From contig ML210385.1 in the NCBI GenBank assembly GCA_004369085.1, forward strand, positions 1 to 41,091: DNA of 41,091 nucleotides, in the 5' to 3' direction. Positions 33,969-41,091 of the stretch are shown here, one piece after another (within the stretch, counting starts at the first letter, position 1; each line of letters starts with the position of its first letter). The DNA is from Coprinopsis marcescibilis (lineage: Eukaryota; Basidiomycota; Agaricomycetes; Agaricales; Psathyrellaceae). The translations under genes were made by a program, and so were the position numbers. The notes beneath the pieces are model-generated. The model had not been told where the DNA came from and made no database searches. It worked only from the letters and a program-made list of their open reading frames with translations.

Positions 33969-34351
33969 TTCAGTTATTTATGGAATGAAAAGAATGGGTG
34001 GGTGGTTGGATAGTGTTTGGGCAACGAGTGTGCGGAATTTTAGTCAAGAACCAGTCTGACTATGATTGATTATTGGTTGGCGAGCGTTGCTCAAGCAAGG
34101 GAATTGATATTTGGCTTTGGGGTGGGATTTTCTGCGTGAGCAGATGGATGTGCGAGGACAAGTTTATTTGAATGTTTGAGATTGGGACGAGGGAACTATC
34201 TGCGATTGCCGCCCGTGTGGCTTACTAACAGCTGTACAGTTTATGTCTCAGTAGAACTGTGCACAGACCGCATCGAAATGGCTTAATCAACTGGCAGGCC
34301 CGGTTACAATGGTGTGTCAGACTACCGTGTACAGGAGTTGGGCACCAATAG
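33969..34351 (-). promoter_or_regulatory. kinase copy 3 promoter region
   Basis: Aligns with 19622-20022 along its full length. Includes CCAACCAATAATCAATC (about 34064-34080, minus strand), the GAGCGTTGCTC block and the inverted repeat at 34233-34263. Confidence 0.7.
34233..34263 (-). promoter_or_regulatory. conserved inverted repeat upstream of kinase copy 3
   Basis: TGTACAGTT, 13-nt spacer, AACTGTGCA: same geometry as copies 1 and 2 with one substitution in the outer arm, about 265 bp before the ATG. Confidence 0.55.
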
Positions 34352-34477
34352 AATTTTGGTCTCACTTTGAATTGAGCCGCTTTCCAACGAGAGCTAGCGC
34401 CGTTACTCGAGGGCCGTCAATTTACCCAATCTATCGAATTCAAATTACCAGAACATATTATGGAAGTACCGAGCTTG

Positions 34478-35191
34478 TCACATCGATGTACAGTTATTAT
34501 GTGACATCCCATAAGCCATGAAAAGATTCCAACCGCCGGCACAGTCCATTAATTTACACTCTCGACTTTCATATCCCGCCCAAAGCCCAAAGCCCAAAGG
34601 CCCCTCCCTCCGTTTCTGTGCCGAACACGTCAATTTGGCCAATGCCAGCAACGACCCAATGTCCGCTCGTATCCCCTTCAGCGCATCCATCATCGTTTTC
34701 TGGCTTTCAGAGGACGAATTCGCCATCTCTTCCATTCCCCTGTCCCTAGAAGCTTGCGCCTCCCTCAAGAGCCTAAGTTCTTGAAGAAGATCCTTAAGAA
34801 TAGGTTCCAAGCTGTCAGAGGTTGAATCGCCTGGTGCGTCTCCCGGGTCCCTTGCTCCACCTCTCGCCTACTCCTCATCGTTCAGGGGACCCTCATGATC
34901 GCGATCACCATTACCGTCACCCTCCTGTTGTTGACCCCCGCCATTCTCACTACCAGCCTCCACGTCTCTCATTATCCCTCTTGGATTTCCACGACCAGCG
35001 CGACGAGCCAGAGGCGCAGAAACAGCCTCCGACCTCTGCGCTCTGCACACATAGCACGCCGTTCCCCTATCAGCCTTTGCTTGCGATAAAGGCTCCTTCT
35101 GCCGTTCACACGGTATTTCCGACTCAACACACCGCGCACACGGGTGCTTTGACCTAAACCAACCCCCACCTTGCGTCGAATTTGCTGTCAT
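34478..35191 (-). CDS. small Cys-motif protein with C-terminal helix (about 217 aa, 2 exons)
   Basis: The proposed exons 35191-34891 and 34830-34478 close in frame, although the 60-nt intron has an atypical GTCCCC donor. A TATAAG motif at about 35230 (minus strand) supports the start at 35191. Seen: KHPCARC followed by a Cys at ESEIPC, then ACYVC about 30 residues later (residues about 17-50). This is reminiscent of uncharacterised agaricomycete proteins with a Cys cluster that may bind zinc. An acidic Gly/Asn/Gln linker follows, then a helical, possibly coiled-coil segment (LKDLLQELRLLREAQ to about residue 160). No nuclear signal or DNA-binding fold can be confirmed. An open frame just upstream (35286-35756, minus) beginning MKRKRNPAGGDDDD could be an extra 5' exon or a separate gene. 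Confidence 0.5.
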
Positions 35192-35285
35192 CGGGAGATT
35201 TCCTGGGTGAATGGTGGCCTCGCGTTCTTATATCAGAGAGAGATAAACCAAGTCAGACATGTCATTGAAAATCTCTAGGGTGCAG

Positions 35286-35756
35286 TCAGGATACGGTACC
35301 AGTCCTCGAGTACGTTCTCGAGGTATCTTGACGAGATCGCAAGACTATAACGACCTCTGCACGATTCTTGATTTTAGTACCAGAGTTCCGAGGTTGTGGC
35401 ATCCTTGTTTGCTGGGCCGACATCCTTGAACGAGGGTTGTGCCTTGAATCTCCGTCCTCGTCCTCAAAGCCTGTCTGCACCTCAACCCCTCGAGTTTCAG
35501 CGGCTCTTGTACACTCTTCAGACCGTGGCTCGCATTCCCCGTTCCATGCGCCATCGGATTCGCATCTCTCCCTCACCTGAGGTGCTTCGTTGCTTTCGGG
35601 TACACGTACCCTGCGAGGGTGAGACTGGGCGTCGTCATCGTCACCTCCAGCGGGGTTCCTTTTCCTTTTCATCGTCCGAGGTCGAAGCCTGTCAAAGCTG
35701 GTCTCTAGTAGCACTAGAAACAATAATTCAAGATGGGTATTGTGAATGGCCGACAA
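35286..35756 (-). CDS. possible exon or small gene, basic/acidic low-complexity frame
   Basis: An open frame whose likeliest start is the internal ATG at 35672 (MKRKRNPAGGDDDDAQSHPR). It contains a nuclear-signal-like KRKR stretch and an acidic run, then low-complexity polar sequence. It may be the 5' part of the gene at 34478-35191, as Cys-cluster proteins of this type often carry such N-termini, or not coding at all. No domain was recognised. Confidence 0.3.
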   Translation of the reverse strand: MSAIHNTHLELLFLVLLETSFDRLRPRTMKRKRNPAGGDDDDAQSHPRRVRVPESNEAPQVRERCESDGAWNGECEPRSEECTRAAETRGVEVQTGFEDEDGDSRHNPRSRMSAQQTRMPQPRNSGTKIKNRAEVVIVLRSRQDTSRTYSRTGTVS

Positions 35757-35900
35757 ATGAGTTCAGAGTCCAGACTGAGCACAGCATCGATTGGTCGGTA
35801 GAGAACAGAGGGCTGTGAGTCAGTGACGGTGTGTGCCAAAGGCGGTTAACCAATTCAACTTGAATGATGACGCCACAAATGACATCAAAAAGGCTAAAAT

Positions 35901-35989
35901 TTCGGAAACGGGGAATCGAACCCCGAGCTGCCGCGTAAACTCTCCTGTGAGATGAGAGGCGGTAATGTTAGCCGTTACACCATATCCGA
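35901..35989 (-). tRNA. tRNA-Glu (anticodon CUC) with 17-nt intron, slightly degenerate
   Basis: Same architecture as 28995-29079: D stem GTGT/ACAT, loop CTCTCA interrupted after position 37 by a 17-nt intron, T arm CGGGG-TTCGATT-CCCCG, discriminator A. There are two weak points. Acceptor TCGGATA against TTTCCGA leaves a T-T mismatch at 6-67, and the anticodon stem has an A-C at 27-43. T runs follow (about 35893-35898 and 35887-35891). Probably functional or an early-stage relic. Confidence 0.85.
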
Positions 35990-36470
35990 CGATACTACAC
36001 TAATGGCCCTTCGCCAGCCAGCAATGGATATACTACCCGAGGTCAGACCGTAGCAGCCATCATCGCTGCGGAGTTTTTTTCGCCTTTAGACGCCCAAAGG
36101 CTTGGGGCCTTTCATCATCTCAATGTTACAGCCTCTTGCACGTTCTGAGGATCCTGGACTGACCCACTTCACCCTCCTGTCCCAAAATGTTGTACATCCA
36201 TTTAGATCGCTCGGCCAATCAACCGTGACAAGCCTTTAGCTTCACGCTTGTCTCAAGAGTCTCGTGTATCTTTTTATCATTCGTTCAATGGAACTTACAA
36301 GTCTTCCAAAAGTCGTTATCAAATCGCACTGCGAGAATTGGCATTGGTGTCGCCTTGATCGAATCAACGACCAATTCCCAGGGGTACAATTCCAAAACCG
36401 GAGTTACTATAACGGCATCAGTGTGTACGCTTCCTCTCACTTTGCCCATCCCCCTCAGTCCACAGAACTC
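35990..36470. other. intergenic, promoter side of the BTB gene
   Basis: 480 bp with no supported gene. A T run at 36075-36080 and a short foldback around CCTTTAGACGCCCAAAGG (about 36083-36101) are visible. Possible further 5' exons of the BTB gene at 36264-36470 cannot be excluded. Confidence 0.45.
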
Positions 36471-37610
36471 ATGGCTACTGGCCCGCCCCATCCAGCAATC
36501 GCCAAGAATACCTCATTTTTCTGGAGAAATATGCACTTCAAGGTACTCTGATACAACAAATACTGGATTAGCATTAACACGCTGGGTTCTTCGACGCAGG
36601 TTGAGGATGAAGTGTTCTGCGTTCCACTCAAGGAGTTCGTAGCAGCCTCTGATAGCTTTGAAGAGCTTGTCCTCAAGTCAGAATTAGGAGGAGGAGACGG
36701 TAGCGCAGAAGATTGTCCTGTCAAGATTCCAGGTCAAAGCAAAGTTGATTTCACGGCACTTTTGAAAGTGCTATATCCAACGTACGCTACCTTTGTTGCT
36801 CAACCTTTCATAACTGTAGTCACGATTCCCTCTTCAGCGCCAGCACCCTCTTATCAAAGAACAACGCTGAGATTAAACTCGATCTCACAAAGGAAGAATG
36901 GATTGGCGTGTTGAAGCTATCAGGCCTCTGGGGAATGACAAAGGTACCACTATCGCATTTAATGGCCACATCTTTCATTGAACCAACAGGGTACATCATA
37001 GATTCGCGACTTTGCCCTTAAAAACCTGTCAAATGTGACCCTCGCCCTCTCAGCAATAGAGAGAATCCAACTTGCGCGATCTTGCTGTATTTCAAATTGG
37101 CTTGAAGACGGCATCAAAGCTTTGGTTCAAGCTGAGCGACTTGACATGGACGAGCTCAAGGTTCTCGGATGGGAGACTGTGGCGCTTTTATTCTGCATTA
37201 GGGATACCATCGCACGATTTTCTCCGAGCCCCACCCCCACCCGATTTACGCTCGGCTCCATCAAGTGTGTTTTATGCACCGGACAAGCTTGTCTGATACC
37301 TCTAGACCCGGGCGAACCCACCGAATGCCCACATTGCGATAGAACCCTTGGAAGGTCATCTATTTTGTGTAGCGCAGACTCCACACAGGGTCCCAATCGC
37401 AAAGCAGGCAAGGTCCTGCTCAACAGCATTCGATGTCCGGGAACAGATCACAACCCGTTCTCTGGGGAAACATTCACCTGTCGAGAGTGCAAATGGGATA
37501 CAAGAGAAGCTCTCCAAGAATTTGTGCGAATCGAGGTTTCCGCCCCAGAGTTCAATATCTTATTCGACAAATATTTTGGGGAAGAGGTTGAGCGTTACGA
37601 AGCTCTGTAG
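36471..37610 (+). CDS. BTB/POZ-domain protein with C-terminal CxxC motifs (322 aa, 4 exons)
   Basis: Exons are 36471-36542, 36600-36781, 36838-36943 and 37002-37610; they sum to 322 codons plus stop. The N-terminal 120 residues follow the fungal BTB pattern: HFK-VEDEVFCVPLKEF, a segment ending CPVKIPGQSKVDFTALLKVLYP, then EEWIGVLKLSGLWGMTKIRDFAL and IERIQLARSCCISNWLEDGIKAL. That pattern is common in agaricomycete single-BTB proteins. BTB domains mediate dimerisation or Cul3 recruitment; no kelch or MATH partner is present. The C-terminal part has CxxC pairs at about 209-212 (CVLC), 229-232 (CPHC) and 280-283 (CREC), which could form zinc knuckles. I do not recognise that half. The start is the first ATG giving an open exon; an upstream extension is possible. 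Confidence 0.82.
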
Positions 37611-37693
37611 CACATGTTCATGGATTTAAATCGTACGAAAATATGAATATCATATCCTGAAGGCCTCTGATACTGATTAAGAGTCGTACTCGA

Positions 37694-39783
37694 TCACGGC
37701 GTCACACTTGACCCAGAAGGCGAGAATCCTACATCGACTACCGCTCTAAGCTCATCACCGTATCGAATAAGTGACCAGATAAGCCTACGATACCCAGCTG
37801 TCAGTTGAAATTCGATGTCTCAATGATAAGTAGAACGCACAGGAAGCCGATTATTGTCAGGGACGACGCAAATGTATTGGTGGCCACAACGCCCCACGAG
37901 TTTACCATTGGTAGAATCGTGCTCACGCCGATCGCTAAGATCGCTGACCGGAGTCCTCTGGGATATATACAACACGGTGAGCAATAAATTCATTCAAGAA
38001 GGGACAAATTCACGCACGCATTACTAGCGATACACTCTGCGCTTTGCGAATGCATGACATCGACCATGTACGCAGCACATGGTCCCCATACCATCTCCGT
38101 CTATATTTCCAACACATTAGCATGGGCCAGTATCGTATCATACGAGGAGTGCTTACGCCAAGTCCATTCAGGAAGAAACAGAAGAGATTTAAAGCCAGCC
38201 CTACACGCCCTGACCCATATGCCGACAGCAAGCCTGATGCAAAGCACGAGAGCGGAACGATCGTGATCATGGGTATCAGCGCTGGACGCAGCCTGTCCTC
38301 GGGGTACCAGACACCGTTTCTTTTCTTCTTCCATCTAATAACTGTCATGTCAGATATACGGCCAATTATTGGTGCGCCAACTGGTTGTTGCAGAAGTGGT
38401 GCGTGGTAAGTGTGATGTATGACGAGGAATGGGCGAGGGACTCACTCATGTCTCCCAATCCTGCTGGAATGAAGCAAGCGCCTATCAGGGCTTCGTTGCT
38501 TATTCCATATCGCGTACCCTAGGTAAACACAAACTTGATCCTTAGTCAAGGATTGAGTGACGCTGAGAGAAAGTCACCCACCAATGTGTATACCAGTGGT
38601 ATAAGAAGAACTGTTAGAAAATATGATGCTTTAGACAGTGCCAATTACGACCGTAAGGCTTCGAACCGTGGTACGTGAACAAGGATATAGTCGTAATGAG
38701 ACCCTGTTAGGGTGCGTAAGGTTTTCACGTCACGTCAAAATAAAACCGTGACATACCAGGGCTATCAGGACAGGACTCCTCAAAAGGCGCAACGGCGCGA
38801 GGGGGTTCAGTAGAACAGGATGCTCAAAACGCACGGGGCGCTTCTGAACCCCGTTTTGTGCAGCATCCACATCATTTGTAGCGTCAAGGTTCATCTTAAT
38901 CTTGTCAACCTTCCTCGCTCCAGGATGACTTGTCTCCGGGAGATACCGAAGCATAACCGCGAAGAGAATTAGCCCAATGCATCCTAGGATGAACTGCATA
39001 ACCCTCCATGATGCATAATGCGCAGCAAAGCCTCCAGTGATAGGCGCCAAAGCTGGTCCAAGTAGGCATGCCTATCAGGTAAGTGTCATTAACATCAACG
39101 CGTACTTTATACGAGCGGCGACTGCGACGAGTCTGGTAAATCTCACATACAGAAAAGAAGATGCTCATAGCGCGTCCTCGCTCCTCCAAGCGATATATGT
39201 CTCCGATCACTCCTGCACTCACTGAGAGCCCAGGGGCGCAGCCCATCGCCTGTACAAACCTCCAAGCCATGAGAGAGGGTACGCTTCTCGAAAGTGCTAC
39301 CCCCGTCGAACCTATGAATAGGAGCGGAAGGCTGCACAAGAATGCTGGTCATCTCCCATCTAACACGGCCAATCAACGTCAAAGCATGAAAGTTCATATA
39401 GACAGTGTACACGCACAGTACCCCGCATACGTCGCACCAGACATCGCGCCAATTGACGAAGCGAGAATCGAGATGCTGATCGCCATACTGATGATTGTCG
39501 GAGTCGAGTCCAGGTCTCTCGCGATTTGCGGTATTGAGGGCACAAAGCTTCCCCCCACAAATACTGGTGGTAAATAATCACGTTGAGCACTTAACAGACT
39601 TGTAAACGAATCATGGAACTTACGAGGCAGCAATCCAGAGGCCGACACCATTGCCAAAATGCTCCATTTCCTCCTGTTGTTGAAATGATCGTAGATGTCG
39701 CCTGCAGCCCCATCTTTCGTGGTTTCAACGACTCCAGATTCCGCGTCGTTGGTCAAAAGGGGAGTTGACTCCTGAGGTAACAT
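37694..39783 (-). CDS. MFS transporter, DHA1-type, 11 exons, in-frame TGA in motif A (or alternative acceptor)
   Basis: Eleven exons close exactly in frame to 494 codons: 39783-39624, 39563-39417, 39359-39151, 39071-38757, 38703-38667, 38610-38582, 38518-38446, 38380-38157, 38100-38018, 37957-37841 and 37784-37694. Helices and loops are typical: GLLPLFVGGSFVPSIPQIAR (helix 1), CAPGLSVSAGVIGDIYRLEERG (helices 4-5), FSACLLGPALAPITGG (motif C region), YPEDRLRPALIP and EMVWGPCAAYMVD. Codon 106, in the motif A loop after YGR, reads TGA (39349-39351). It stands where an Arg, probably CGA, is expected. Using an acceptor 15 nt further in (exon 3 from 39344) would skip it and keep frame, but would delete GRRP. 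The gene is therefore either a very young pseudogene or a spliced variant lacking motif A. It is a paralog of the fragment at 40162-40700. Confidence 0.85.
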
Positions 39784-40161
39784 TGCGACCCCAATGGTGG
39801 GATTGGGTCAAAGTTGGGGTTGAACGTCAAGTCGTCCCTGTGTGAGGCGAATGAGTCAACCACCAAACCGAAAAATCGCACCAAATACGCGGGGTTCAAA
39901 ATAGGTCGCCGACACTCCACAGGGTTCGAGTCATTGCTGTATGCACATACTTAGTATGTTCGGACTTTGACTTGGTCCGCGCGGTCCGATTGGCATTTCG
40001 GATGATTTTTTATTGCCGAAGGCATGTGGTGGAAGCAATTGGCATGTGGCTGCCCCCAGAAAGAATGATAAACTATTTAAGTACACCGATGATCCTGCTA
40101 TTTGTCTGAATAATATGGACTCCGTAAATCAATACACCCAAGCCAAACCTTGAGTCTCTGA
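39784..40161. other. intergenic, promoter side of the 39783 MFS gene
   Basis: About 380 bp between the MFS start and the truncated copy, both on the minus strand. No open frame or structured element was recognised. Confidence 0.5.
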
Positions 40162-40700
40162 TCAAGGTGTGACACTGGACCCAGACGGCGAGAAACCAAC
40201 ATCCACGACTGCTCTCAGCTCATCCCCATACTTAATCAAGCACCACAGAAGTCTACATTAAACCCAGCAATCATCAGCATAAAGTCCTCCGATGAGAAAC
40301 AAGAGAGACTCACGCAAAACCGATAATAGCCATCGACGAAGCAAGCGTGTTCGTAACCACCACTCCCCACGAATTGATCATCGGCAATATTGTCCCCACT
40401 CCAATCGCCATGAGCGCCGACCGAAGTCCTCTGCGAGAAATCGGAACCATCTACATGAACAAACTTCCAAACCAAGTCGCAAGTACCCACTTACGCGTTA
40501 CCAGCGATACATTCCACACTGCGTGCATGCATTACATCAACCATGTATGCGGCGGATGGTCCCCACACCATCTCGATCTGGAGAGAATCTTTTAATCACC
40601 GAGCGGGAAGACATCGAACAAAAACGACTTACGCCTAGCCCATTCAAGAATAAGCACAACAAATTCAAATCTTGTGTGGTTCGCTCGAGGTCTTTCTAAT
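40162..40700 (-). pseudogene. truncated 3' fragment of an MFS transporter gene
   Basis: Matches only the end of exon 8 through exon 11 of the MFS gene at 37694-39783. It reads NLLCLFLNGLG, IEMVWGPSAAYMVDVMH, GLRSALMAIGVGTILPMINSWGVVVTN, and a last exon ending DVGFSPSGSSVTP, with introns at the same places and no internal stop. Homology stops at about 40700 with no upstream exons, so at least three quarters of the gene is missing. Likely remnant of a tandem duplication. Confidence 0.85.
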
Positions 40701-40800
40701 AGAGTGGAATTTGTAGTGAGTGTGACGATAGTTTGATCAATTAATATTAGTACTGATAGTGGTAATCTAATCTATGGGATGGATTTAATCTGAAAGTCGT

Positions 40801-40837
40801 AAGAAGGAAAGAAAGAAAGGAAAGAAAGAAAGAAAGT
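40801..40837. repeat. GAAA/GGAA polypurine microsatellite
   Basis: An imperfect run of GAAA and GGAAA units on the plus strand, beside the truncated MFS fragment and near the end of the window. No gene was recognised from 40701 to 41091. Confidence 0.85.
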
Positions 40838-41091
40838 AGCGAAATAAGAAGGATAATGATAGCGATGGTTGGGGGCTTCGAGCAGCAAGAGGTATTGTAA
40901 TCTTGTTGCTCGATGGGTTGTAAGCCCGATGGGTATGAAGGCGGCTAACCCATACACACGGGCTTACCCTACCATTATCCAGGGATGGGTGGGTGGGTGA
41001 ATGAGAATTGTGAGTTTAAGACAATGAATTCTGTTATGTCTTTGAATATGACAGATCCTGTAGCGTGATGAAATGAGGTGTGAGTTCGGTG

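Larger units (their letters stand above)
31680..34281 (-). repeat. right arm of the 2.6-2.8 kb inverted segmental duplication
   Basis: Reverse-oriented counterpart of 25713-28540, carrying kinase copy 3, the relic frame and the hairpin. The promoter end continues to match kinase copy 1 for a further 70 bp (to about 34351). Confidence 0.85.

Noticed and set aside
1..41091. CRISPR array, biosynthetic core enzyme, or recognisable transposase/retrotransposon
   Set aside because: None seen. There are no regularly spaced repeats, no PKS/NRPS/terpene motifs, and no reverse transcriptase or DDE motifs in any frame I could read.

Overview
The window looks like nuclear DNA of a basidiomycete fungus, most likely an Agaricomycete. 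Genes are split by many 48-90 nt introns with GTRNGY-like donors. Two genes encode DUF6534-type seven-helix membrane proteins, a family expanded in mushroom-forming fungi. There is a secreted CBM1-CE1 plant-cell-wall esterase, a fungal BTB protein, DHA1-type MFS transporters, and tRNA-Glu genes carrying short canonical-position introns. I place it no lower than class.

Layout. 264-2409: an MFS transporter on the minus strand, followed by tRNA-Arg(UCU). 2775-9625: nearly 7 kb with no gene I can support. 9765-10757: a compact, TATA-driven gene for a low-complexity 330-residue protein. 10758-14701: another gene-poor stretch holding a 44-bp inverted repeat pair. 14702-16445 and 23743-25394: two intact DUF6534 paralogs, convergently oriented. 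18373-19621, 26025-27274 and 32727-33968: three intact, near-identical 393-residue Ser/Thr kinases. A CBM1-acetylxylan/feruloyl-type esterase (20374-21662) lies between the first kinase and the second DUF6534 gene. 29346-31387: a QTRT2-like (queuine tRNA-ribosyltransferase accessory subunit) gene beside tRNA-Glu(CUC). 34478-35191: a small Cys-motif/coiled-coil protein. 35901-35989: a second, slightly degenerate tRNA-Glu(CUC). 36471-37610: a BTB protein with C-terminal CxxC motifs. 37694-39783: a second MFS gene with one in-frame TGA in motif A. 40162-40700: a truncated copy of that MFS gene's 3' end.

The most unusual feature is the kinase family. All three copies keep the same start, the same single intron splitting the TPE motif, and about 250-400 bp of shared promoter. 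That promoter contains a CCAAT region and a conserved inverted repeat (TGTACAGTT, 13 nt, AACTGTACA) about 265-280 bp before each ATG. Kinases 2 and 3 sit in 2.6-2.8 kb inverted arms flanking a 3.1 kb core with the QTRT2-like gene and tRNA-Glu. A 79-nt hairpin marks the inner end of each arm. This is recent, repeated segmental duplication that could allow inversion of the core. The MFS genes at the window edges and the DUF6534 pair show the same history of local duplication.

Multi-exon models were assembled by eye from splice consensus and reading-frame closure. Frame arithmetic closes exactly for the kinases, the esterase, both DUF6534 genes, the QTRT2-like gene, the BTB gene and the second MFS gene. 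The first MFS gene and the Cys-motif gene are less certain.
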